Below are positions 44,517 through 53,358 of a stretch of 64,000 nt of DNA, one piece after another. The stretch covers positions 1 to 64,000 of the forward strand of contig JAYVFS010000243.1 of NCBI GenBank assembly GCA_043772905.1, written 5' to 3'. This DNA is from JAAFJT01 sp043772905 (lineage in GTDB: Bacteria; Bacteroidota; Bacteroidia; Chitinophagales; Saprospiraceae). Under the pieces are notes generated by a model. It had not been told where the DNA came from and made no database searches. It worked only from the letters and a program-made list of their open reading frames with translations. The position numbers and the translations under genes are program-made. Every line of letters starts with the position of its first letter. Position 1 is the first letter of the stretch.

Positions 44517-46631
44517 ATGAAAAAAACCGTATTCGGTTTGATGCTGTTGAGCGTCACTGCTTGTAAACCTTTCGATGTCCCAGAAAATGGGCAAGGCGTT
44601 GACCAATCAGGACTTGTTGATGTTAAAAACAAAACAATGTCACAACTGGTGATTCCAGAAGGCTTTACATTCGAAATAACAAAAGGCACCCATATCAACA
44701 TTGAAGCACGCGACAATGCAGGTGCCGTTTTGAGTAACATTACATTCAACTTGTTTATAAAAGACAAGGACGGCCAAGACAGCGTGTTTTTGATGACAGC
44801 ACGCACAAATACTGAGGGGGTCTTCACAGCTAAACTTGACCTCGAACCCAGTGCTGAACGACTTATTGCGACGACTGACTTCATTGGTTTGCCGTCTTAC
44901 CAAACCATTAATATTGGGTCTTCTGACAATCTCAAAATGTCTTTTGGTAATGAAAACACCGTTAGAGACGGCATTGTCCAGGGCATTGAACCCACAGGAA
45001 ACAGCGGTGGCGGTTCACAGCAAGGTGGCAGTGGTGGTGGACTTTCGCCTGATGCGGCTGTGTTCTCTTACATGGGGGATTATTCAGGCGTTGGTGTGCC
45101 TAAGGATTTAGTAAAAAAAGGCGACGTCGTTAGTCAAACTGTACTCAAAATGCTCAACGCATCGTTACCTGAAGGAAAATCCGTTCCGACAAATAACCCT
45201 AAATATATTACAGCTGGTGTAGAATCCAATGTTGTATTGAAGGCAGAATCAGATGTTTGGGTCACATTTGTACATGAAAATACGAATTATAAGAATTCAC
45301 TCGGCTATTATACATATCCAACAAACAATCCACCTAAAAAAGCAGCAGATATTGCTAAGTTGACTATCATTTTTCCAAATTGCTCATACCCAGGCAGTGG
45401 TGGCGAGTTAAAAACAGGCGATAAAGCTTATTTGGGTAAATTTGCAGCAGGAACAACGGTTGCTTGGTTTTTAGTACCCGATGGTTGGGTCGGTAAAAAT
45501 AGTCAATTAGTATCCGATTCGAAGCATCCGATCCGCTATTCTGACAGAGCATTGAATACGTTTACCACAGAGGCGAATCGTACCCACATGGTTCTGTTGA
45601 AAGACTCCGACCCTACAAGCAAATTGTTGTATTTGGGATTTGAAGAAAGCGACCGTCCAGCTGGTGACAATGATTTTAACGATGTTATTTTTTATACGAC
45701 GGTTAGTGCTATTGCGTCAACGACACCCACAACGCCAACGGTCACAACGAATGTTGCTGCTGCGGTCATTACACCTGTTGACACCGATAAAGACGGTGTT
45801 CCAGATAAAGATGACGCTGCGCCACTTGACCCGAGTTATGCTTATGTCCAATATATTCCTTCGGCTACAACGTTCGGTTCAATCGCTTATGAGGACTCAT
45901 ACCCTGCACAAGGTGATTACGATATGAACGATATGGTCATTGACTATCAATACGAAATACGCACGAATGGCTCGAATAAAGTGACTTCTTTACGTCCAAA
46001 GTTTGTTTTACGGGCAATGGGTGCCAGTTTTAAAAATGGTTTCGGCTTTGAATTACCTGTCTCTTTTGACAAAATATCTTCTGTTACAGGTTCTATTTTG
46101 AAAGATAATCTCGTAAAACTGAATAGCAATGGCACGGAAGCACGTCAAACGAATGCAGTTATTATGGCTTTTGACAACGGCTTCAACCTGATGCCAAAGC
46201 CCAATGGAGGTTTTGTGAATACTGAAAAAGACAAGCCAACTATAAAGCCCGATACGATTAAAATGGTTATCACTTTTGGTACACCCGTAGCCGTTGCTGA
46301 TTTAGGGACAGCACCTTACAATCCGTTTATCTTTACGAACCTCACTCGTGGGAATGAAATCCATTTGGCAGGTTACAAACCGACCAGTTTGGCGAACCTC
46401 TCATTATTCGGTAGAGGAGACGACGACAGTGGCAAGGGCAAGTATTATCAAACCAAGAAGAACTTGCCGTGGGCGATTTTGTTGCCGACTTCTTTTGCTT
46501 ATCCGATTGAAAAAGTGCCTATCAATAAGGCGTATCTGAATTTCAATCAATGGGCAGAAAGTAAAGGTGCCAGCTCGGCTGATTGGTACAAACCTACACA
46601 GAATAATATTGATAAAATTAAGATATTCTAA
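44517..46631 (+). CDS. LruC-domain lipoprotein (paralogue 2)
   Basis: A 704-residue lipoprotein with the same architecture as paralogue 1: lipobox Cys 16 (SVTAC), N-terminal beta domain, Gly/Ser-rich linker, DUF4114-type motif PAGDNDFNDVIFY, Ca-binding DTDKDGVPDKDDAAPLDP and the LruC domain. A motif copy at 44810 encodes ARTNTEGVF, where paralogue 1 has ARTNEQGLF without the motif and without any gap in the alignment. A Thr-rich insert (about 405-420) follows the DUF4114 motif and is absent from paralogue 1. It is probably surface-exposed. Confidence 0.87.
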   Translation: MKKTVFGLMLLSVTACKPFDVPENGQGVDQSGLVDVKNKTMSQLVIPEGFTFEITKGTHINIEARDNAGAVLSNITFNLFIKDKDGQDSVFLMTARTNTEGVFTAKLDLEPSAERLIATTDFIGLPSYQTINIGSSDNLKMSFGNENTVRDGIVQGIEPTGNSGGGSQQGGSGGGLSPDAAVFSYMGDYSGVGVPKDLVKKGDVVSQTVLKMLNASLPEGKSVPTNNPKYITAGVESNVVLKAESDVWVTFVHENTNYKNSLGYYTYPTNNPPKKAADIAKLTIIFPNCSYPGSGGELKTGDKAYLGKFAAGTTVAWFLVPDGWVGKNSQLVSDSKHPIRYSDRALNTFTTEANRTHMVLLKDSDPTSKLLYLGFEESDRPAGDNDFNDVIFYTTVSAIASTTPTTPTVTTNVAAAVITPVDTDKDGVPDKDDAAPLDPSYAYVQYIPSATTFGSIAYEDSYPAQGDYDMNDMVIDYQYEIRTNGSNKVTSLRPKFVLRAMGASFKNGFGFELPVSFDKISSVTGSILKDNLVKLNSNGTEARQTNAVIMAFDNGFNLMPKPNGGFVNTEKDKPTIKPDTIKMVITFGTPVAVADLGTAPYNPFIFTNLTRGNEIHLAGYKPTSLANLSLFGRGDDDSGKGKYYQTKKNLPWAILLPTSFAYPIEKVPINKAYLNFNQWAESKGASSADWYKPTQNNIDKIKIF

Positions 46632-46659
46632 GACATTCTCTTCATTTCAAATTCATTGA

Positions 46660-46692
46660 GAACCGATGCTTGTGCATCGGTTCTTTTTTTTT
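46660..46692 (+). terminator. Terminator after LruC paralogue 2
   Basis: GAACCGATGC (46660-46669) pairs with GCATCGGTTC (46674-46683) around loop TTGT, followed by nine T residues. Confidence 0.93.
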
Positions 46693-46819
46693 ATGATTTG
46701 AAGAAAAAGCATCGCTTTTTCGGCACGCTTTTTTCGAACAAGGGAAGGCAATGTCTAAAATACCTTCAGGATTTCAAATTCAATAACACAACTGGACGTA
46801 CCAAAAAACAACAAAATGA

Positions 46820-46870
46820 TACCAAAAACCGAAATTTTCAGCGCAACCTAAACCGACGCTACCATTTTTG
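46820..46870 (+). promoter_or_regulatory. Third copy of the TACCAAAA-CCGAAA box
   Basis: TACCAAAAACCGAAAT (46820-46835) lies upstream of the acyltransferase/TolC gene. A TACCATTTTTG at 46860-46870 occupies the position of the -7 box in the two regulator promoters. The motif copy is absent here, which shows that the motif is not a necessary part of this promoter design. Confidence 0.45.
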
Positions 46871-46897
46871 TGGTATAAATAAATACAGAGAAGACTT

Positions 46898-48790
46898 ATG
46901 ACCATTATAAAAAATTTCTTTAACCAACTGCAACGCCCCATCGCAGTAGGGGCAAAATACCTCGCCGAAGTTGACGGTTTGCGTTTTTTAGCCATTTTCC
47001 TCGTCGTCATACAGCACCTAAGCGAGCGCATCGTGCGCCATTCTCCTATTGAATTTTCGATACCTATAAAAAGTGATCCATTTGCCTTTCTCGTTAGTCG
47101 GGGAACGGTGGGTGTATTTTTATTTTTTGCAATCAGTGGTTTCGTTTTGGCTTTGCCATTCAGCAAAAATACCCCCCTCAGTAAAGACACCGTAAAAACA
47201 TTTTATTTACGCCGTTTAACCCGCATAGAACCCCCTTTTGTGATATGGATGACCGTTTTTGCAGCCGTTTTAGTGTTTAAAAACAGCTATTCCATCGCTG
47301 AAATGTTGCCTCATTGGTTGACTTCCATCACCTACACGCATTGGTTTTTCTTTGGAGAATACTCTGTTATCAATCCTGTGGCATGGTCATTGGAGATAGA
47401 GATACAGTTTTACTTACTCGCACCATTTTTAGCCACCGCTTACTTCTCTTTCCAAAACAAAGTAAGGCGACGTATCGGTATGGTCGCATTGATAGTCATA
47501 TATATTTTGATTGAAGGTTATTTTGGTTGGCTACATTTTCCAATGAAAGCGACCCTTTTAGGACGTTTACCCAATTTCCTCGTCGGTTTTTTAATTGCCG
47601 ATTTCTATATAAACGATTGGAAAAACGCCCCCTCAGTATCGAAGTCTGTGAAATGGGATGTCATTGCGGCTGTTGCCCTTTTGACAATGTGTTATACCTG
47701 GACAGAAGAAATAGCTAAAACATTGATATTCAATCTGGCATTGGCATTGTTGTTTGTTTCAGCTTTCAAAAGCCGCTTTTTTTCAGCTTTTTTATCCATT
47801 AGAAACATAGCGGCAACAGGTGGCATGTGCTATACAATCTACCTCGTTCATCTGCCTTTACTTGAAGCATGGTCAAATTTAACGGCAAAATGGACTTTGA
47901 CAAATATGTATGCTGTCACGCTGTTAGGACAATCAATTATCATTTTACCCATTGTCTGGCTCATTTCGGCATTGTTTTATATTCTAACGGAAAAACCATT
48001 TATGAAGCATGATTGGTTTAAGACAATTAATCTAAAAACTTTGTTTTCAATGACTTATAAAAAAATGGTAAAACTGACAACGTTCTTTTCACTTATCTTT
48101 TTGACGACCAACTTAGTCGCTCAACCAGAAATTGAATTAGACTCGACGACAGCTAAAACTTTGCGTTTGAGACCCCTCAGTGTTTTGACCAATTTAGCAC
48201 TTCAAAGCTCTGCTCAAATCAAAGCCAATACCATTGATGAGGCACGGCTGTCTTTAGCTTACCAAGTTCAGAAAAAAAGTTGGGCGGACCTCATTGGTCT
48301 TTCGGTGAATACGATTTACGGCAATGGCAGTGTGTTAGATGCCAGTGGCAACGGAACGACAACAAGTTATCTTTTGAGTGACCGCAAAAATTTTAATACA
48401 AACATCAGTTTAGGGATGCGTATTTCAGCAGCTGACTTCTTGACCCGGGGAACAAAAGCGGATATGCAAAAAGTACAAATTGACAGAGTTCGGGCTGAAA
48501 AAGAAATTATTGAAGACCAAATACGCGAAACAGTCTTGACACTTTATGTGCAACTTGAATTATCGCTTAAAAAAATTAAAATGCGTGCAGAAGGCGTTGA
48601 AAATCAACGTATTAGTTTTGTCGTTGCTGAAAAATATTTTAAAGAAGGCAACTATTCACCAAGCGAATACTCAACACTTTTGTCGAGAATCGCCAGTGCA
48701 GAAGACCAATACGAGGATGCGAAAGCAGAAACTAAAAAACTGCAACTCCTACTAAGAAACCTTGTGAAAGCGCCTATTTTTGAAAAATAA
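46898..48790 (+). CDS. Fusion of acyltransferase 3 and TolC-like outer membrane protein
   Basis: A single 630-codon frame with two unrelated parts. Residues 20-370 form an acyltransferase 3 (OafA-like) membrane protein with about ten helices, starting EVDGLRFLAIFLVVIQHLSERI; such enzymes acetylate polysaccharides. Residues about 385-630 resemble a signal peptide (VKLTTFFSLIFLTTNLVAQ) followed by a TolC/OEP half with long helices (IDRVRAEKEIIEDQIRETVLTLYVQLELSLKK). In-frame ATG codons at 48050 and 48065 could start this second part as a separate 246- or 241-residue protein. The C-terminal part is half the size of TolC. A real fusion, an internal start or a lost stop codon are the options. Confidence 0.75.
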   Translation: MTIIKNFFNQLQRPIAVGAKYLAEVDGLRFLAIFLVVIQHLSERIVRHSPIEFSIPIKSDPFAFLVSRGTVGVFLFFAISGFVLALPFSKNTPLSKDTVKTFYLRRLTRIEPPFVIWMTVFAAVLVFKNSYSIAEMLPHWLTSITYTHWFFFGEYSVINPVAWSLEIEIQFYLLAPFLATAYFSFQNKVRRRIGMVALIVIYILIEGYFGWLHFPMKATLLGRLPNFLVGFLIADFYINDWKNAPSVSKSVKWDVIAAVALLTMCYTWTEEIAKTLIFNLALALLFVSAFKSRFFSAFLSIRNIAATGGMCYTIYLVHLPLLEAWSNLTAKWTLTNMYAVTLLGQSIIILPIVWLISALFYILTEKPFMKHDWFKTINLKTLFSMTYKKMVKLTTFFSLIFLTTNLVAQPEIELDSTTAKTLRLRPLSVLTNLALQSSAQIKANTIDEARLSLAYQVQKKSWADLIGLSVNTIYGNGSVLDASGNGTTTSYLLSDRKNFNTNISLGMRISAADFLTRGTKADMQKVQIDRVRAEKEIIEDQIRETVLTLYVQLELSLKKIKMRAEGVENQRISFVVAEKYFKEGNYSPSEYSTLLSRIASAEDQYEDAKAETKKLQLLLRNLVKAPIFEK

Positions 48791-48810
48791 GCCTTAAATC
48801 AATCGTTCTA

Positions 48811-48851
48811 AGGAAATGATGAATGATAAATTTGCAAATTCATCATTTCCT
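48811..48851. repeat. AT-rich inverted repeat (AATGATGAAT family)
   Basis: AGGAAATGATGAAT (48811-48824) and ATTCATCATTTCCT (48838-48851) are perfect complements. The words match those of the inverted repeat at 3530-3615. Confidence 0.65.
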
Positions 48852-48893
48852 AACCGACTGTTGATATTTTTTTGGGAAAAGAAGAGACGATAA

Positions 48894-51107
48894 ATGAATC
48901 TAATTACATTACTCCGACTAATACTTAGAAACCGTTTTTTACTCATACTTTCAGCTGGTTTAGCAGGAGGTGTGACTTTTCACATGACCAAAAACTTACC
49001 CAAAGAATACGAATCAGATTCTCTTTTAAACACAGGTTTGGTTTCTGGTTACAATATCGAATCGTCGAATGGTGGACGTATTGACTACGGCTACACCAAC
49101 AACGAAATGGAAAATATTTTGGGCATTGCAAAAAGTCGAGAGACGCAATTAAAAGTAGGTGCATACCTGTTGGCGCAATGTTTAATGCAGAAAGCCCCCT
49201 CAGTAGAATTCATCGGGGAGGCTGCTTTCAACGAATTGAAAAAAGAAATACCCGAAGGCATTCGCGCCCAAGTTGTTGATTATCAATCTTTTGAAGCGAC
49301 TAAAGAAAAAATAGAGTCATGGCGTGATACGGATACACCCAATGTCATCAAAACGATATTGGAAGGTGGACACTCGTTGTTTGGTGTTGACCATATTGAA
49401 AAATTAATCATTAAAAGAGATGGTAACTCCGACCAAATAAAGGTCGCTTATACAACAACTGACCCCTCCATTTGCCGCAATACGATTGAGGTTCTGATTA
49501 AAGTTTTCACAGATAAGTACCGCATGACAAAAGAAAATCAGTCCGGCGACGTTTTGAGTTTCTTTGAAAAAACGACCAATGAATCCGCTGCATCCCTCAG
49601 TGGCAAGGAAGACAATATGCTCAGTTTTATGGTGGACAACAAAATCATCAACTATTATGAGCAAACCCGCTTCATTGCTTCTAAAAAAGAAGAGTTAGAT
49701 GAATTGTATTTCAAAGAAATGATGCACCTCGCAGCAGCAGATTCAGCTCGTCGCAACCTAGAAGCACAGTTGGGCAATCGGGCAAGCCTACCAAAAATCA
49801 ATGAAAACATCGCGCGGCAACGGCAATCACTTACTTCAATATCTTCGCGTTTGGCTAACCTTGAGATTGGCTCGCTTGACGACAGTACCAAACAAATAGA
49901 TACTAAAACAGTCAGACTCCTTCAAAATCAAGCAGAAAAGCTCAAAGCCGATTTGCGCCGCAGTGCCGAATCTATTTTTGGTGTCGAACGCACACCCGAA
50001 GGTGTTGAGGTTAAAAACATCCTTGCACAGTGGCTCAATCAATGGATTGATGTTGAGCAAGGCTTGGCACGCATGACCGTTTTTAGAGAAAGAAAAGCTG
50101 AATTTGACCGTATTTATAGCAAATTTGCTCCTTGGGGTTCAAAAATCAAACGTTTAGAGCGTGAAATTGATGTGGCAGAAAAAGCCTACCTCGAAAACTT
50201 GCACAGTACCAACGTCGTACGTATGCACAAGCTGAATACGATGATGTCTGGCAAAGTGCGTATCGTTGACCCACCGCATTATTCTGACAAGCCCAATCCC
50301 TCTAAACGCTCGACGCTCCTTATTTTGTCTGTTGTCGTCGGTCTCGTTTTGCCATTGGCTTTGTTGATTGCCCTCGAAATGCTCGATGCGACCTTGCGAA
50401 CACCTGAAAATGCAGGGGCGATAACGGGTATGCAGATGTTCACAGCCCTCCCAAAACTACCTAAAAACTGGGCAAAACACCCTATTATTAGGTTTGATAT
50501 GGTCGTTGCAAGGGGCATTGAACAACTTTTACAACACTTGAAAATTGATTTACAATTGCATACCCGTACTGTCCTCGCACGCATTGCTATTTTGAGTACC
50601 AATGACGGAGATGGGAAAACCTCTGTTGGTAAACAGGCTGTTGCAATGTTGCGCACTTATGGTCACAGGGTGTTATACATTCGCCCAGATGATAATCCAC
50701 ATGAAGACGAACAAAGCCACGAAGACAATAAGTTTTATAAAGTTGATTTTTCACTCATAGACAAGGAAGATGAAGCCGATTTACTTGAAGGAGAAGACAT
50801 TGTTTGGCATCACTACAACTATATCATCACGGAAATACCGTCACTCATTGACGGCAATTATCCTGCAAGGTTGTTTAGCCAAATAGATGTGGCATTGCTG
50901 GTTTGTCGTGCTAATCGTTCATGGTTGCCAGCCGATAAACGAGCAATTGAGACCATCAATAAGTTCCTAAAACGCCCTTGCCGCCTTGTTTTGAATGCGG
51001 TGCGTATTGATTTACTCGAAGACAGTATTGGCGAAATTCCACGTCAACGTAGCCCGATTCGACGTAAACTCAAACGGCTTATGAAGCGAAACTGGTCAGG
51101 AAGCTAA
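48894..51107 (+). CDS. Wzc/GumC-like polysaccharide co-polymerase with degenerate kinase domain
   Basis: A 737-residue chain-length determinant. Two membrane helices (about 15-35 and 470-490) enclose a long periplasmic, coiled-coil-rich region. The cytosolic C-terminal part (about 540-737) resembles bacterial tyrosine kinases, with Walker A STNDGDGKTSVGKQ, but the Walker A-prime Asp-x-Asp is replaced (YIRPDDN) and Walker B is YNYIITEIPS. There is no tyrosine-rich tail. It may regulate chain length without phosphorylation. A motif copy encodes APSVEF. It follows the TolC-like part by 103 bp. Confidence 0.85.
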   Translation: MNLITLLRLILRNRFLLILSAGLAGGVTFHMTKNLPKEYESDSLLNTGLVSGYNIESSNGGRIDYGYTNNEMENILGIAKSRETQLKVGAYLLAQCLMQKAPSVEFIGEAAFNELKKEIPEGIRAQVVDYQSFEATKEKIESWRDTDTPNVIKTILEGGHSLFGVDHIEKLIIKRDGNSDQIKVAYTTTDPSICRNTIEVLIKVFTDKYRMTKENQSGDVLSFFEKTTNESAASLSGKEDNMLSFMVDNKIINYYEQTRFIASKKEELDELYFKEMMHLAAADSARRNLEAQLGNRASLPKINENIARQRQSLTSISSRLANLEIGSLDDSTKQIDTKTVRLLQNQAEKLKADLRRSAESIFGVERTPEGVEVKNILAQWLNQWIDVEQGLARMTVFRERKAEFDRIYSKFAPWGSKIKRLEREIDVAEKAYLENLHSTNVVRMHKLNTMMSGKVRIVDPPHYSDKPNPSKRSTLLILSVVVGLVLPLALLIALEMLDATLRTPENAGAITGMQMFTALPKLPKNWAKHPIIRFDMVVARGIEQLLQHLKIDLQLHTRTVLARIAILSTNDGDGKTSVGKQAVAMLRTYGHRVLYIRPDDNPHEDEQSHEDNKFYKVDFSLIDKEDEADLLEGEDIVWHHYNYIITEIPSLIDGNYPARLFSQIDVALLVCRANRSWLPADKRAIETINKFLKRPCRLVLNAVRIDLLEDSIGEIPRQRSPIRRKLKRLMKRNWSGS

Positions 51108-51172
51108 AGATTTCCAAAGAATAACAATTAATTATAGTTAACAAATATTTAAATATCAAAAACTTTAACAAA

Positions 51173-51961
51173 ATGACTTTATCAGTAGAACTAATGGACA
51201 ATAGTTTGTCTTATGCCGAAAACAATTTCCTAAACGACTCTGCTCGCCATTTGCAAGTGGACAAAGACTTCATCCGTCAACACTTCAATTTAGATGGAAA
51301 ACGAGTCCTTGACTTCGGTTCAGGTATGGGCGGTATGAGTCTTTGGTATGCCAAAAACTGGAAATGTTCGGTCAAAGGGGTTGACATTGATGGTTTTCAT
51401 GTCAACGTAGCAAATCACCTCAAACAAAAGCATGGTGTCACCAATGTCACATTCGAAAAACGCGACATTACGACCGACAAACTACCCCCTCAGTATGAAG
51501 GCTCTTTTGACGCTATTTTTATGAATGATGTCGCTGAGCACATTCCTTTTCCTATTTTAGAAAACATTTTTGCAGAATTCCATCGCCTTTTAAGCCCAAA
51601 AGGACGCATTTTCGTCAGCTATCCGCCTTGGCAAAGTCCTTATGCGTCGCACGTTGTCCGTGTCACAGGGCTGCCGTGGTGTCAGTTTTTACCGCAAAAA
51701 ATGTTGTTGAAATGGATTGAAAAAAAGAATGAAAAAATAAGCGGTGAGCATGAAAGTGACTTAATCGAAGCCTATAACGGCTTAAATCGCTTGACACACA
51801 GCAATTTTTCACCCATTTTGGAAAGAACAGGTTTTAAAATCAACACCCGTTTGAGCCACAGTTTGCTCAAAAGACTGCCAATACTGAGGGGTCTCAATAC
51901 ACGTATTTTTCCTTTAAGTTTTTTGATTTCTAAAGAAATTCTCATCCTTGAAAAAATATGA
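51173..51961 (+). CDS. Class I SAM-dependent methyltransferase
   Basis: A 262-residue methyltransferase with motif I VLDFGSGMGGMSLWYAKNW and the acidic loop GVDIDGFHVNVAN. The C-terminal region after FVSYPPWQSPYASHV is extended and hydrophobic in parts. Its position in the polysaccharide operon suggests methylation of a sugar or lipid-linked intermediate. The stop overlaps the next start as ATGA. Two motif copies encode PPQY and PILRGL. Confidence 0.87.
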   Translation: MTLSVELMDNSLSYAENNFLNDSARHLQVDKDFIRQHFNLDGKRVLDFGSGMGGMSLWYAKNWKCSVKGVDIDGFHVNVANHLKQKHGVTNVTFEKRDITTDKLPPQYEGSFDAIFMNDVAEHIPFPILENIFAEFHRLLSPKGRIFVSYPPWQSPYASHVVRVTGLPWCQFLPQKMLLKWIEKKNEKISGEHESDLIEAYNGLNRLTHSNFSPILERTGFKINTRLSHSLLKRLPILRGLNTRIFPLSFLISKEILILEKI

Positions 51962-53133
51962 TAGAACAAAAAAAAGACATTGTCTGCGTTGCTTTTCCTG
52001 CTTGGCGAGGCAATTATTTGAAGTCAACGGTACAACTGATGACCGAGCTCGCGCTGCTCGGTCATCGTATCTTGTATGTAAATTACGCCTTTACTTGGAA
52101 GGATTTTATCCTAAGTTGGTTTGGTAAAGGCTATATATCGTGGAAACGTTTGTCGGGCGTAAAACCCCGATTGAGTGTAATGCCCCTTGAAAATGGGGCA
52201 GAAATCCACCTTTTGACTTTACCCCCCATCCTCCCGATTAATTTTTTGAAAAACCCTAAAGTTTACGATGCAGTTAATCGTATAAATGTTTTTTTCATAA
52301 AAAGAACCATTCTAAAAGCCATGAAAACCACCGGTATGACATCACCGACGGTCGTTAATGCTTTCAATCCTTGCTTCGGAAATTCGTTGGCAGGCAAATT
52401 AAATAGCTCAAAACTTATTTATTATTGCTACGACGATATTGGATCCGCAAGGTGGGCAAGTCGGCATGGCAAGCGATTGGAAGATGAATTTTTGAAAAAA
52501 GTAGATACGGTCATTGTCACTTCACAGGGTTTATTAGAAAAAAAATCCAAGGAGAATCCAAATTGTTTTTTAATTAAAAATGGCGTTAACTACGCCCTTT
52601 TCAGTCAAAAACCACATGTTCTGCCTGTTGTTGAACTCGAAGTAAGCAAAAAAATCATCGGTTATCTCGGGTCTGTTGACGAAAGGATGAACTACGATTT
52701 GCTCGAAAAACTCATTGCTATAACCCCTCAGTATAACTATGTTTTTGTCGGGCGAGTGACTCAATCGGCTTACGAAAAACGGTTGTCTGTCTTTCCAAAT
52801 GTGAATATTGTCGGCTCACAGCCGCCTGCGACGTTACCCGCATGGGTGCAAAAATTCGATGTCTGTTTGATTCCTTTTGTCAAAAATGAGTTGACAAAAG
52901 GCATTTATCCATTAAAAATCAATGAATATTTAGCAGCTGGAAAACCTGTTGTAGCAACTCGTTTTGCAGATTTAAGCGATTTTGAATCCGTCGTTCACAT
53001 TGCCGATGATGATAATGCCTTTTTGCAATTAGCTCAAGGAGACTATTCAAACACCGATTCAGCACGGCTCAAACATTTCGCTTCGCAAAACTCATGGACT
53101 GCTCGCAGTAAAGAGTTTTCAAAATTGCTATAA
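51958..53133 (+). CDS. Glycosyltransferase (GT-B fold)
   Basis: A 391-residue GT-B enzyme. The N-terminal domain begins VCVAFPAWRGNYLKSTVQLMTELA; the C-terminal domain has IIGYLGSVDERMNYDLLEKL and the donor-binding end IPFVKNELTKGIYPLKINEYLAAGKPVVATRF. It resembles the glycosyltransferases that take UDP or GDP sugars in exopolysaccharide operons. It is translationally coupled to the methyltransferase by an ATGA overlap. A motif copy encodes TPQY in the inter-domain region. It is the last recognisable gene of the polysaccharide locus. Confidence 0.88.
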   Translation: MIEQKKDIVCVAFPAWRGNYLKSTVQLMTELALLGHRILYVNYAFTWKDFILSWFGKGYISWKRLSGVKPRLSVMPLENGAEIHLLTLPPILPINFLKNPKVYDAVNRINVFFIKRTILKAMKTTGMTSPTVVNAFNPCFGNSLAGKLNSSKLIYYCYDDIGSARWASRHGKRLEDEFLKKVDTVIVTSQGLLEKKSKENPNCFLIKNGVNYALFSQKPHVLPVVELEVSKKIIGYLGSVDERMNYDLLEKLIAITPQYNYVFVGRVTQSAYEKRLSVFPNVNIVGSQPPATLPAWVQKFDVCLIPFVKNELTKGIYPLKINEYLAAGKPVVATRFADLSDFESVVHIADDDNAFLQLAQGDYSNTDSARLKHFASQNSWTARSKEFSKLL

Positions 53134-53358
53134 ATAAAGAGCCAAATGAGTTAGAAATTAAAGACCACACCCAAAATATTGTTAATCTCAAAATACTTTT
53201 CTCCCTAAACAGCCCTTGTTTAGCTCACCATATTTTCCAAAAAAAATGCAACTTTGCCGAATATAACCTTAGATTTATCGGTAATTTCCCAATCCACTGA
53301 ACTTCTGACCCTATTTTTTATCTTATTCTATTATCTAATCGAAACGTAACGAAAAATT

